Source: Gautieria morchelliformis
Lineage: Eukaryota > Basidiomycota > Agaricomycetes > Gomphales > Gomphaceae
Direction of reading: 5' to 3'
NCBI GenBank assembly: GCA_015179125.1
Contig: WHVA01000106.1
Location: 62,001 to 126,000, forward strand
DNA: 64,000 nt
The position numbers and the translations under genes were made by a program. The notes under the pieces were generated by a model. The model saw nothing but the letters and a program-made list of their open reading frames with translations. It ran no database searches and was not told the origin of the DNA. The stretch's first letter is position 1, and each line of letters starts with the position of its first letter. Below are positions 11,615-22,514 of this stretch, piece after piece.

Positions 11615-12555
11615 TGTCAATGAATTTGAGACACCCGAGCGCAGTGAACCAAGAGGTCCCTGTGTGAATCAACTATGTAGCTGGCGAAGAGTACCAGACT
11701 ACTACTAGTACTATGTGGGGTACATGATAGATGAACCCCAAGTCTACAGTCGAAGCAAAGCCTTTACAACCCTCGGCGAAATCATCTGAAGTGATGAGGG
11801 AGGGTTATCTGAGATAGATGATCCCCTTGTCAGTGAAGGCACTCCTTGAGAGGCCTTTGCCAACAGGCTCAGAGTAATTCCAAGGGTTCAGAGTAAGGAG
11901 AATTGATGGTGTCAACTCACAAGCAATGTTCCTGGCCTTGACAAAGTTGGAGGCACAATGGGAGGGTCGAGTTCAAGAGTTGGTTCACAAGTGAGCAATG
12001 TAAAGCACAAGGAAGACATATGATAATTGAACTGGGGAACATACATGCTGGGTGAGTCCTTTTTATAGAGAATACATGTATGCTACTGGCAAATGAGACA
12101 GAGGCCGAATGATTGGAATATTACAAAGTATGCACAGTCATGTTACAAACAAAGGGGAGACACACTGCATAGAGTGGAGACCGTAGCGAAGCTAATTCTA
12201 ACAAGAAAGAGTGGTTTCCAAAAGATTAGTAGAGACTCTGAGCCTTGGCAACTCCTACGGCCCTTCCCTGTGGCAGTACTAGTCCCATTGATCTCAACCT
12301 GCACGGAGGCTGCAACCAACACTGTCCGAATGCGTCCTGAGCATGAGGGTCATTCATGGAGTGGGAGTTTGACAGGTGATGGGTTCTATGATTGATGATG
12401 GCTCCACGGACCAGGGTGCTGATGGGAATGATGGGATCAGTGAACGTGAATGGAGCACTGAAGAATACTTCAGCGAAAGGTTTGAAGGTCCGACAGCTTG
12501 GATGTTTGTTTTCTGGATGTGGATGGCTGGTTCATAGAATAAATGACTCATGACA
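11615..12555 (-). repeat. LTR of a Copia-like element (~941 bp)
   Basis: Begins TGTCAATG and ends ATGACA (TGTCA/TGACA inverted termini). It sits directly beside the Copia pol fragment. The right half ('gcacggaggctgcaac' to 'actcatgacac') is shared with 13,860-14,210. The orientation is inferred from the adjacent pol fragment. Confidence 0.6.
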
Positions 12556-12681
12556 CTCCCCTGCCCTGAAAGCAATCTTTTGCATCTCTCTTTTCAGAGT
12601 CCTGTGCCACACCCTCCCTGACTGTTTTAGTCTGTATATGTAACAACCATGCAGTTCCGACTTCCGACACTCAGTTCTGCA

Positions 12682-13620
12682 AAGTCAAGATTGGATTTTG
12701 GGCATTAATATCGCATGTTAGTGGTGAATGCCCAAATAGCGTGTGCGATCTAGCGAATCGCCCAGCGAACAGTACCGAAGAGGTAAGGGTTAAGAAGTAA
12801 GAGGGTTACTCGAAAGGAATTCGCCCTGATCTACAGTCATAGCGAAATAGCCCGTGGCACTTGAAGATGTAATGTGCAAGGTGTCATGGAAAGGTTGTCT
12901 AAGTAGCGACAATCCTTTCGCCGGTAAAGGCACTCCTTCGGAGCCCTTCGCAGTGATGCCTAAGTCCTCTTCTGGTCGAAGATAGAAATCTACAGGAGAA
13001 GGCTCAAGACGATGGTCACAGCGAGGTCAAGTTTGCACAAGATGGACGTATGATAATTAAACTGGAGAATATACATGCGAATGTAGACTACTTATACCGA
13101 ATGCTCATATGGTGCTAGCGAATAGGAAAGAGGCCGTCTGGAGTCAGGGTTGGATAGGGGTGTGCGGTCAGGATACATAATAGATGAAATAGACATACAA
13201 TAGAATGGAAGAGGGGTGCGAACATGAAATGACAGAGAGGAAAGAGGGAGAAGGCCCCTATGTACGAAAACATGCATTGGGACCTGCATATACACCACCC
13301 TGCACGGACTCTTCGTCTGCTGGGTTGATCCCACATGACCTATGGGTAGGATGCCCCGCGAATGCATTCTGGCCATAGGAACGCCCAAAGGGTGTTGGGT
13401 TGAGAAGATGATGGGACCAGTGATGAACCATCAATCCGGGTAAAGGATGTCGATCGTGTTCGATGGCGTGCCTGCTGGTGAATGATACGAGTAGTGAATG
13501 GTCATATGGCGAATGTGGCGAATAGCGAATGGAGCGAAGACGAGCAAACATGGAAGAGTGGTGAAAGGGAACACAGGGATAGCTGGGTATAAGAAATAAA
13601 CGAGTCATGACAGCCTGCAC
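12682..13620. repeat. LTR of the TGTCAA...TGACA family (~939 bp)
   Basis: Matches 34,283-35,219 over its length: 'gtcaagattgg' start, a 'ttcgccgg..aaggcactccttcggagcccttcg' hairpin-like block near 12,920, a 'gtatgataatt' block near 13,050, and 'gagtcatgaca' at the end. Solo or detached LTR; fossil. Confidence 0.65.
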
Positions 13621-13634
13621 CTCCTTGCAATTCA

Positions 13635-14209
13635 TGATAGGACCAGTGATGAACCATCAATCCAGGTAAAGGATGTCAATTGTGTTTGATGGCATGGCTA
13701 CTGGCAAATGATGTGAGTAGCAAATGGTCATTTGGCGAATGTGGCGAATAGTGAATGGAGCAAGGATTGAATGGGGTGAAGCTGAGCGAACATGGAAGAG
13801 TGGTGGTGAAAGGGAAAACAGGGATAGCTGGATACAAGAAATGAATGGGTCATGACAACTGTGTAGTGAAAACTTCAGCAAAGCTAATTCGTCCTGCCCT
13901 GCAGTGGTACGAGTCCCATTGAGTCCAACCTGCACGGAGGCTGCAACTGACACTATCCGAATGCATCCTGAGCATGTGGGTCTGGTCTGTCATGGAGTGG
14001 GAGTTTAACAGATGATGGGTTATATGATGGATGAGGGCCCCAACACCTGGTGTCCTGGCAGGAATGATGCAAATAGTGAATGCAAAAGCAGTATGGCGAC
14101 GAATATTTTGGCAAGATATTCGCTGGTTCAGGAAGCCGTTCGCTGGTTCAGGAGGTCATTCGCTGTGTGCTGTGAAATGATTCGCAGAATAGATGAATCA
14201 TGACACATT
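13635..14209. repeat. Partial LTR copies in tandem
   Basis: 13,635-13,858 repeats the last part of the preceding LTR ('gatgaaccatcaatcc' to 'gggtcatgaca'). 13,860-14,209 then repeats the right half of the LTR at 11,615-12,555, again ending 'aatcatgacac'. This looks like recombination or repeated insertion among members of one LTR family. Confidence 0.6.
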
Positions 14210-14789
14210 CCAACCCTCCGATAGTTCCAATATTCTGCCCCTTGTTTTATTCCCTTGTTCTTTCGACTCTATTACTCGGACCCACCGGACTCGCCTCTCA
14301 GTATAGCAAGACCATATGTCCGGTCCTCCTTGTAGTTTCGTTGTCAGATATGTTTTCTGACCCCTTGTTCTTTTGCCATTGTTTTACCCTACCCTGAACC
14401 CCCCTTGTAGTCCCCTTGTTCCCAATTAGTTAATTACCCTGTATGTCTATCCGACTTCCGCTCTCCGGAATTTGCTTAGTACTACCTCATTACATGTTGT
14501 CTCAGCTCTTTGTATAAAAGCCTCTCATGTATGTCTGTTACTCTGCAATCAGATAATTGCCTTTGATACTTGATTTCCTTCGCTCTATCTCCTGTTCTTA
14601 GCACAGCAAGTTCTGCAAGACCTCTTACTCTCCACCTCCCGCCTTCCGCCTTCCGACTTCTGTTTAGCTCGATACTTTCCAACTCCTGACCCGTGTTCCA
14701 AAATACTTAGGACAATAGTTCATTGGGGGCGCAGCATATAAGTTGAAGCTGTTGTCCTTTCCAGTTCTGACTTGCAGAAATCTCGATAC
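14210..14789 (+). repeat. LTR-like sequence (Gypsy-type leader)
   Basis: Pyrimidine-rich sequence with 'tgtataaaagcctc' (about 14,513) and the block 'gggggcgcagcatataagttgaagc' around 14,726-14,750, which resembles the 'gggcgcaacctacgaagttgaagcc' block near the end of the 455-bp Gypsy LTRs. Related sequence occurs at 42,640-43,340. LTR ends are not clear. Confidence 0.45.
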
Positions 14790-15060
14790 ATAACAGTATA
14801 TCCCCTTGTTCAACCTACACACCAGATTCTCTTCCCCTGGTTTTACAAATCCCTCCGGCTGCTTCATGTATATGGCATCCTCCAACTTCCCAGTGAGGTA
14901 CACCCCTTTCATGTCGATCTGTCATAGTTCTAAGTCGTATTTGCAGGCGAGGGCGAGGATGAGTTGGATGGAGGTTAGTCTGATGGTGCTCCAACCATGC
15001 AATCTATCCGCCACAGTTGCCTTAATGATAGTAGATAATTTGTCTCACGTAGTACTAATG
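14790..15060 (-). mobile_element. Copia-type reverse transcriptase fragment
   Basis: Fossil. Minus-strand reading gives the classic Ty1/Copia RT N-terminal block ('DMKGVYLTGKLEDAIYM', 'QPEGFVKPGEENLVCRLNKG'). Only this piece of the element remains; it is broken. Confidence 0.85.
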
Positions 15061-15065
15061 TTTTG

Positions 15066-15133
15066 TAGTTAGAGCGCCCATAAGCGCTTGCGCTTCGAGC
15101 ACTATAATTGATATTCTCTCTCTCTCTCTCATG
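15066..15133. repeat. Short repeat with (CT)n, inverted copy at 21,723-21,790
   Basis: 'gcgcccataagcgcttgcgcttcgag...attgatattctctctctctctc'. Its reverse complement recurs just after the solo LTR at 21,722. Possible terminus or tail of an uncharacterised element. Confidence 0.5.
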
Positions 15134-15392
15134 AAGACATAAATGAATGGGGCCGTTCTTAATTATTACACGGCGTTCAGATCAGTCCGAGTCGTCGAGG
15201 AGAGAGCCGCTGCTTGGAAGCTCCTTGCAAGAGCTGGCCTAAGTTGATTGGTTTTCAGCTCAGGAATAGAGGCACAAGTGTAGCTTTGTTATTCTGCAGA
15301 GAATACACTGTAGGGCAAAGCACGACTCGGAGTGGGAGCGAACGCTCGCCTTCCGACATCATTCCGATGGTAGTTCTTCAACCTCGATTCAA

Positions 15393-16575
15393 TCAGTACG
15401 TCGCAGGATATGCACCAATTCTCCCCCCATCAGATACAGACACGCTCCCATTGAGATATGCTCCAGCACGCGTCGCGAGGTAAAGAATGAGACCCGCCTG
15501 ACAGAAAACATCATAGTGTTCAAACGACCGTGGATTATATTTCCTATTCTGCGAAGGCTTACCATGTCATCTATGGACCCTGCCCGTTTCATAGGAACGA
15601 CATGACGAGGTAATACTTCTGGATAATTGAGTGGTGCTGTCATTTCTATCACAGGGTATTAACAACGAGTCCTCAACGGACATACATGACAATTTACCGG
15701 ATGGGTATATCCCTGGGCATATGATATTGGTCCTAATGTTATAGTCAACGAGAACGTTGGACAGGACCTTCCCGAGGTGGATCGCCGCCGCCTTGCCAAC
15801 CGTATAGGCAATCCCGGGGGGTCGGTCTTCCCTCCTGAAACCAGCAACGGACGCGATGATGATTACCTGGCTTGACACGCCTGGAATACCCCCATGTTTG
15901 TTGCCCTTGGCGAGCAGATCTAAAAACGCAACGGTTGTAAAATAGATCGCGGTATCGTTGACCTCAAACGTTTGCTGGAAAAGTTCGGGCGGGCTTTCCC
16001 AAAGACGCTTCTGCAAGTCCACAATATTATCTGTAGAAGTGGGATAGCTGACACCTGGCCCAAAGACGCCGGAATTATTGACAAGGAGATTGATATAGCC
16101 CGTTTGGGATTCGATGGTGGAGACCATAGAAAGCAAGGATTCACGGGAGGTAACGTCGCCTTGGAGGGGAATGATTCTCCCATGCGTCTTACAGTCATAA
16201 TACTTAGTAGTAGTGCCTCCGATAAGATATAAGAAAGCATACTGTATTCTCCTTGGCTGCCTGTTCCAGAACCTCTTTTCTGTTAACGAGAGAGTCATTG
16301 AGGCACACCGCAGATTAGCACAGTGGGTAATAGAATATACGAACCGTCGACCAACGATGTACACCGTAGCCCCATTCTTCTCCAAGGCCGCTGCCATCAT
16401 GAGTCCAATCCCTGTTCCGCCTCCCGTAACGACAGCGACCAGTCCTGCAATAGATGTGGACTTGCTCAGTGCCAGTCGCTAGCTGCACGTCGGCTGGCAG
16501 TTTCAAGCTGTGCTCACCTTCGGCGGAAAACAAATCCAATGAAGGCACATCACCTCGGGGCCCTGCCATAGACAT
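15393..16575 (-). CDS. Short-chain dehydrogenase/reductase, copy 2 (intact, 290 aa)
   Basis: Classical SDR oxidoreductase. Exons on minus: 16518-16575, 16345-16444, 16243-16279, 15698-16187, 15563-15645 and 15393-15497, all with GT-AG introns of 44-73 nt, except that intron 3 uses a CTGTAAG acceptor. The total of 873 nt is one open frame. Motifs: TGGGTGIG (residues 26-33, nucleotide binding), NNSG (102-105), catalytic tetrad Asn142, Ser178, Tyr193, Lys197 ('YTVGK'), and 'PGIYPSEM' after the catalytic Lys. C-terminus 'SVSVSDGGRIGAYPATY' is typical of the family. Start chosen at the ATG at 16,575 by comparison with copy 1; an upstream in-frame ATG at 16,587 is possible. Substrate unknown. No signal peptide, so probably cytosolic. 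Confidence 0.9.
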
Positions 16576-16687
16576 AACTCTTCTCACTGTGGATGTAGGG
16601 GGTTATGCTTAACATAAATACGTAGGAATAGCCTGCGAAGCATTCCGACTTCATCCACGTGATTGAATTTGTGTCCGCTTATCGACG

Positions 16688-17467
16688 TAGTGATGTGCAG
16701 GGCCCGGCTCGGCCCAAAAGCCCGGGCTTGGGCCTGGCTGGCTCGGGCTTGCCAAATCCTGAGCCAGGCCCTTCACAGCAGGCCCTGCTTGGGCCGCGGC
16801 CTGTGGGTGGGGAAATATAAATTTATATTGCACTGGCCGCACCCGCACGGGCCGCCGCCGCCGCCAACACCCGCACATTCCCCCACACCCGCAGACCCAT
16901 ACGCACGCGCAGTCGCAGCCGCACTTGCACGCCCGCGCCCACGCCCACGCCCACCCGCACACACACGCGGAGGCCCCTACCGCGAGGAGGCTGCCCTCGC
17001 TGCAGCTCCTCGCGTACTACTCAGCCAGTACCCGCACGTGCGCCAGGCGTTCTATAAGTCGCGCGCTGTGTTAAACCCTGCGCTGCAGGGGCAGGGGGCG
17101 GGGGGAAGGGCGCGGTGGGTGCAGGTGTGAAGGAGAGGGAGAAGGAGAAGGCGGGCGGCAAGGGTGGGGCCAGGTTTTTCAACGCGCTGGGGTGGGGGGT
17201 GAGCGCAACGGTGGGGCGAAAGGAAAAGGAGAAGAGCCGCCGGCGGTGGCAGAAAAAGGATGTAAAGCCACTGTAACTACACTATGAGTAGTAAATAATA
17301 TAATATACTTACTTAAATGCCCATAACTGAGGTAGACGTCTCCTTTTTGGCCACTGAAGATCCTAGGTTCAGGCGCCTATGAGGCCGCGGCTTCCCGGCT
17401 CGGCTCGGCCTTTTGGCGGCTCGGCCTGGCTCAAGCCGCCGCCTGGGCCGGGCCGTGCCCATCACTA
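16688..17467. mobile_element. GC-rich DNA element with terminal inverted repeats (hAT-like ends)
   Basis: Left end TAGTGATGTGCAGGGCCCGG; the right end read in reverse is TAGTGATGGGCACGGCCCGG. The inverted termini are G+C rich and extend imperfectly for about 80 bp with repeated 'cggctcggcc' words. The ends resemble those of hAT-type non-autonomous elements. No transposase frame is present. The interior (about 16,830-17,280) is very GC-rich and includes a protein-like stretch ('AAPRVLLSQYPHVRQAFY', plus strand) that may be captured gene sequence. No clear 8-bp target duplication was found. Confidence 0.6.
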
Positions 17468-17965
17468 CGGCAGACAACCCAGGTAAGTGAGTTGTTTACA
17501 CTCACACACACGGCTCGGGACTTATATAACATCGTAGCCTAGTTCGAAGACAGTATGACGCCTACCAACACCGTGACAATATATGAGGATTGTCAATAGG
17601 GCGTTGGTGCGGAACTCTAAACTGGAGAGTTTCTGACTACAGGTTTTGCGTGGAACATTATGAAGAGTCACCAGTACAATTTCATGTTGATGTTTTTGGG
17701 TTTGCCAAACGAGCGGCGTGGAGTCACCGCAATACCGAACAACGAACCGTGGCCCACAAATGCCAAGTACATGTATTACGCTATGGACACTTATATCTAC
17801 ATCCTCTTCGTTATAATGAAGATGAAGTTGATATAAGTGTTCATACTAACGCGTTTGTAACCTTGCACTACCACGTCGGTACTCTTCTGGCTGCGTCCCT
17901 ATTCCTCCGAAAAATCAACATTTCAATCGTTCATCCCTTATACCTCGGACATTCATGGGAAAGGG
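17468..17965. other. Inter-SDR spacer with a possible membrane-protein fragment
   Basis: Between the TIR element and the 3' end of SDR copy 3. A plus-strand frame at about 17,658-17,840 reads as a hydrophobic, aromatic-rich segment ('YMYYAMDTYIYILFVIM') but cannot be extended into a gene with confidence. No other feature. Confidence 0.25.
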
Positions 17966-19113
17966 TTAGTAAGTAGACGAAAACAACCCTAGTCGTCCCC
18001 CGTCTGTAATGGACACATTCCCGTTGACATACCCCCCAGCTCTACTCGCAAGGTACAAAATTAGACCGCCCTTTCAAACGAATAAGTTTAATATCAACAA
18101 ATCGTGGCCTGCGCGATATATCACACACCATGTCTTCTACGCTTCCAAGCCGCTCAGCTGGTACGACACCCATGGGTACCTGTTCCGAAAAACCCCACCC
18201 ATCGGTCATTTCTAATCAGACGTAAAATGTCAGAATATATGTCGCCCAAAAAATGCTCTTCAACAGACGAGATGGGTAAATGCCTGGCGCAATGACATTG
18301 CTACGAATTCGCCAGTCTTTCAGCAGGTTTGCTAGAACTTTCCCGAGATGCGTTGCGGCTGCTTTGCTGATGCCGTATGCGATTCCACTAGGATTTTCGT
18401 CTCTCCTGAAGCCTGCGATTGAAGACACAGTTACCACTTGGCTAGTCACACCGGGAATGCCACCATGCTTGTTTCCTTTGTCGAGAAGGTCAAGAAACGC
18501 GACTGTAGTATAATACACGGCCGTGACATTCACGTTGAAGGTTTCTTGAAATGCTGCTGGGGTTGCCTCCCAAAGAATCTTTTGCAAATCCTTAATATCC
18601 GCAGTCGTGCGTGGCAGCTTGACTGTGGGGCCAAAGATACCAGAGTTATTTATGAGCAGGTTGATGTATCCGGTTTGAGAGCTGATAGTTGAGACGATGG
18701 AAAGTAAGGATTCGCGAGAGGTTACGTCGCCTTGGATTGGAATAATTTTGCCATGTTTCTAGATAGAAATCAAATCAGCATTTTCAATCAGCAATCGCTC
18801 ACTGCTTACAGCATTCTCCTTGGCAGCTTTCTCCAAAACTTCCTTACTAGGAGGTGCAAGGACCATAGTCATCATCAGCACTTCAATACCACACCCAATG
18901 AATCGTACCGTCGACCGATGATGTATACTGTTGCTCCGCTGTTTTCCAGCGCAGTTGCCATCATCAAGCCTATCCCAGTTCCACCGCCAGTCACGACAGC
19001 AACCAATCCTGCAATGAGGCGTAACACTGATCAGCGCAACGTGGTTCAACTCCATACTAGTAGTATGTACCCTCAGTAGAGAACAGACTCGCTGGATCTA
19101 ATTTGGATGTCAT
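17966..19113 (-). CDS. Short-chain dehydrogenase/reductase, copy 3 (intact, 285 aa)
   Basis: Diverged paralogue of copies 1 and 2. Exons on minus: 19071-19113, 18909-19008, 18810-18846, 18269-18758, 18129-18211 and 17966-18070. The lengths of exons 2-6 (100, 37, 490, 83, 105) are identical to copy 2; only exon 1 is shorter (43 nt). The total of 858 nt is a single open frame, 'MTSKLDPASLFSTEG...' to 'LGLFSSTY'. It contains TGGGTGIG, NNSG, the catalytic 'YGISK' Tyr-Lys pair and 'PGIYPSQM'. The intron 4 donor is the weak site C/GTCTGT. The substrate-loop sequence between PG and the C-terminus differs strongly from copy 2, so substrate preference may differ. Confidence 0.88.
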
Positions 19114-19174
19114 TGTGTCTGCTTCAGGAAATTGGCGATCCAAGTTAGTCCATACTGTAATGGTTGCGCTTGGT

Positions 19175-19655
19175 CTACTCACATGGCCTACACCCCGTTG
19201 GCTGTGGGGTTGAATAATGGATAGACTCATTTTGGAAATTACTTACTGTATCCGTACTGGTTCCGAATTCCCACCCCCGTGCCACGGACTCGGAGGTAAA
19301 GAACATCAATAAATAACTATCGGTAGCGGCGCAACAGCGCCCGTCCTCGACTACGTTAATCACTTCATGTGCGGGATATATAAAGAGCAAAGCCAAAAAT
19401 AACGACACGGGGGAAGATTTGATGCCGAACCCGAGATAATTATGGGAATCGCGGAAAAGTACTAATACAATATCACCTGGAAAGGAGAATGAGAATAAGG
19501 ACAAAGACAATCTTACAAGAGGCCGAGATAATGATGGCTGTCAACAAAAAAGCGTGAAATATGAGTGGGACAGTAACAGATAAAGTAGGGATATTCAAAA
19601 AAGGGTAAAGCGTTTCATACATCATAAACTTTGCAGGCACCGTCGTGATCCTCAC
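19175..19655 (-). CDS. Small membrane protein candidate (131 aa, three exons)
   Basis: Exons 19517-19655, 19247-19476 and 19175-19201 join with GT-AG introns of 40 and 45 nt and keep one frame. The predicted protein has two hydrophobic segments, one near residues 28-45 (VPLIFHAFLLTAIIISAS) and one in exon 2 (SPVSLFLALLFIYPA). I do not recognise a family. Its stop lies only 61 bp upstream of the SDR copy 3 start codon on the same strand, so it would share or block that gene's promoter. Evidence is splice consistency alone; it could be fortuitous. Confidence 0.35.
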
Positions 19656-20728
19656 CAGGTTGTGTCGACAGAACCCTCCCCTCCTTTCAGTCGGAGTTGG
19701 GGAAGGAAATAAGTAAAGGTCACCGGTCAGTTAGTCAGTACTGGACGCAGACAGTTACACGTGCCCATCTGGTGTGTAAAAAAGAGGTACATCTTGGAAG
19801 CTGGGCAGCCAAACATTGTGGCCAGTAATCCGGCGGTTTTTTGGGAGCGGCGCAATGATTATACTTAGAGGAATACCCAGCTACGGGGAAAATGGCCATG
19901 GCCACTATAGGTCCTTGTGGTTGTTGTGATAAAAAAACTATGCCATCTGTTCAATTTTATATATTACAAGAAACTAATACTTTAAAGAATTTATTTAAGA
20001 AGAAATGAACCTTTCATGATGCATATATGCACAAGCACCAGGCGACATAATGAATGAAGAGGGTATCTTATCTACCAGATAGATAAGATACAGATGCCAG
20101 CCCCTGTGGCTGGGTATGGGCATCGGTCTCAGTGATCGATCAGTGATAGCACACCTGTTGGCAATGGCATCAGTGATGGCGTTGACAGGTGCCAGGCCAT
20201 GGGCAACAAGGAGGTACAGAGGCCTAACACTGCAGAGAGTTCTAGACTGCGTAGGACCATCAGACATTATGGAATGACTAGAGTACAGCATTCTGAATGG
20301 ACATACTAAATACCTGTCTCAAAGGAGAGGCACAGAGATGGCGAATCCTTCACCAAGCTGCATATATGCCGCACAAGAGAAACAAGAGTTTTCTTTCCCT
20401 TCTATTCCATGACATGCTCCACTGATTACTATCCTACCATCATGTAGACAGGAGCTTTGTATACTAAGTACAGGTCCCCATTTTGATATCTATTACCTGT
20501 ACAAATATCCTCATCTCTTTTATTGTTTTATGACTGTGTAGTTACCCCCTTGTCTGTATGCAGACTTTTGACTCATCCACTCAATATCTTGAATCCAGTA
20601 GTTATGAACATTATGCTAACTAGTTACTATTGAATGTACAATGTTTCACCCCAAAAATGCCTACACACTTGTTTCGTTGCTGTAGTACTTAATTATCAAT
20701 GGAATATTCCAAATCATTGTCAAGAGTC
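19656..20728. other. No gene seen
   Basis: AT-rich sequence with one 12-bp inverted repeat ('ttatctaccagatagataa' near 20,068-20,086) and short unsupported frames. Probably old repeat DNA. Confidence 0.4.
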
Positions 20729-21209
20729 TGTCAGGGGGCACCCTGTTTTCCAGTTCCGACACCATGCCAAGTTCCAACTTCATTTCTGACTCCACTTCCA
20801 GTTCCGCTTCAATTTCCGACTCCACTTTTGGAATGGTTCTGCTTCTGGAGGAACTTCTACCAGTTCCATTTGCCTTGCCAATTCCACTCCACTCTCTGAC
20901 TTCCACTCTTGGAACAGTGCCGGGAGTCAAGTGACACATGTAGTAGGTGGTATCAAGGGTTGATCAAGGGTCAGGGAGGTCAGGGGGATGCAGGGTTGAT
21001 GGTGAGTGTTGAGTGTTGTCCCTGGCTGCAGACTAGTGTAATACAGGCTCACTGACATTGGGGGTCCTTAGACTTTTCTCTTCAGATTTCCCCTTGTCAG
21101 GTGAGAATCCCCTCTCTTGTATACTCTGTTCATTTATACATACTTCAGATCTCCCCTTGTCAGTTGTGTGGTAGTGTGACCTCCACAGCCAGCTAGGGTT
21201 GCCCTTACA
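20729..21209 (+). mobile_element. Solo LTR with 5-bp target duplication (GAGTC)
   Basis: 481 bp, starting TGTCAGGGGGCACCC and ending GCCCTTACA. Flanked by GAGTC at 20,724-20,728 and 21,210-21,214, the mark of LTR-element integration. No internal region: solo LTR left by LTR-LTR recombination. Relatives at 41,776-42,199 (424 bp, no clear duplication) and 2,767-2,968. Confidence 0.8.
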
Positions 21210-21247
21210 GAGTCTACTATTGCTGTTTACTAGGGAGAGAGTGTATG

Positions 21248-21722
21248 TGTTAAGACCTGTTCCCGAGTCCGGACCCGAGGCCTTGGCCTCGGTTCTTGCG
21301 TGGGAACCTTTCTTGGCTTAACTCAAGTTCCTATCGGTTCATCATTCACCCTAATTCCCTTGCCTAGATAATCCTGTTCCATTTGTGATGACCGTCCGTT
21401 GACCCTTCTTCCTGCTCAATATGGGCATTGATGCCCTCTTTCTGTTCCTTGAAAATAGTATATAAACCCCTCGTCATGTATGCTAAATCCTCAGTTCTGA
21501 CATTGACTTAGATTCCTCATATCTTTCCGCTTCTCTGTCTGACCTCATTCCAAACCTCAGCTTGAAGCCGAATCCATTCCCGAATCCGTTTCTGAAATTA
21601 GGGTGGAACGCTGTAGTGGGCGCAACCTACGAAGTTGAAGCCAAGCCCCCTGTTTCCCGAACCTCGGCTAATCTCGGCTTGGCCCTCGGGTTGGGCCTTA
21701 AGTACTACTTACGTTCTTAACA
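21248..21722 (+). mobile_element. Solo LTR of the Gypsy TGTTAAG...TTAACA family
   Basis: 475 bp, TGTTAAGACC to CTTAACA, with 'tatataaacccc' near 21,461. Close to the LTR at 9,169-9,621. It sits in a GA-rich tract, and no clean target duplication is seen. Solo LTR. Confidence 0.75.
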
Positions 21723-22059
21723 GAGAGAGAGACTATCAATTAGAGTGCTTGAAGCGCTGAGCGCTTATGGTGCACTTAATCTACAGGATGGAGTATCTGC
21801 CTAGTGTAAAGAGTAAAATGAAGATAAAATAGAAATAGGAGCATGAGAAAGCAAAGGATAACTGTGGTGCACCTGCAGATGCACTTGGCCCCTGGCGGAG
21901 CTGGAGACACAGTTCTAAATCTATTGTGCTTTTAAGAGGATGGATTGCATCCCTGGATCTTTGTCTCTTGCCATGGAGGGATCCCGCTACTGGTCCCCCA
22001 GTAGCAGTCAAAACTCCCTGCATATCCAGCACATGTGGCCTGTGGGCACTCTATCTAGG
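21723..22059. other. Spacer between two LTRs
   Basis: Begins with the GA tract and the repeat shared with 15,066-15,133. The rest has no supported gene or repeat structure. Confidence 0.35.
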
Positions 22060-22514
22060 TGTTACGATCCGTTCCCGAATCCGGACTGAAGCCTCGGCTT
22101 CAGCTCTCGTTTGGGAACCTTGGGTTATTCTCAGCTTTCCTTCGGGTTTCCCTTTGTGCCTTCCATCACCCCTGATTCCCTTTTCTAGTTAGTTCCCCGT
22201 TTGCCTGACCCTTTGTTCCCCTGACCGTTGATCTGATCATGTTCTCTTTGCAACCCTGCACGCTACTTTACTATATAGACCTCCAGTCCATGTATCGTAG
22301 TTCCCTAGTTCAGATATCGAATTAGCTTATCATACTTAAGACCTCCCTGCTTGATATCGAAACCCACTTCTCGGCTTATAGCCAAGACCGCTCCCAAAAT
22401 TAGGGCGGAACACTGTGTGGGCGCAACCCACGAGGTTGAAGCCAAGCCCTCCGACCCGAGACCCAAGTTCGGCCTTGGTAAAGCTGAACTACAGTATGAC
22501 ATACAACCTTAACA
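22060..22514 (+). repeat. 5' LTR of the gag-protease Gypsy remnant
   Basis: 455 bp, TGTTACGATCC to CTTAACA, 'actatatagacc' near 22,270 as TATA-like box. Diverged member of the family at 9,169 and 21,248. Confidence 0.75.

Noticed and set aside
17658-17840. RTA1-like membrane protein C-terminus
   Set aside because: Only a vague match of aromatic and hydrophobic pattern; no upstream transmembrane exons could be found.
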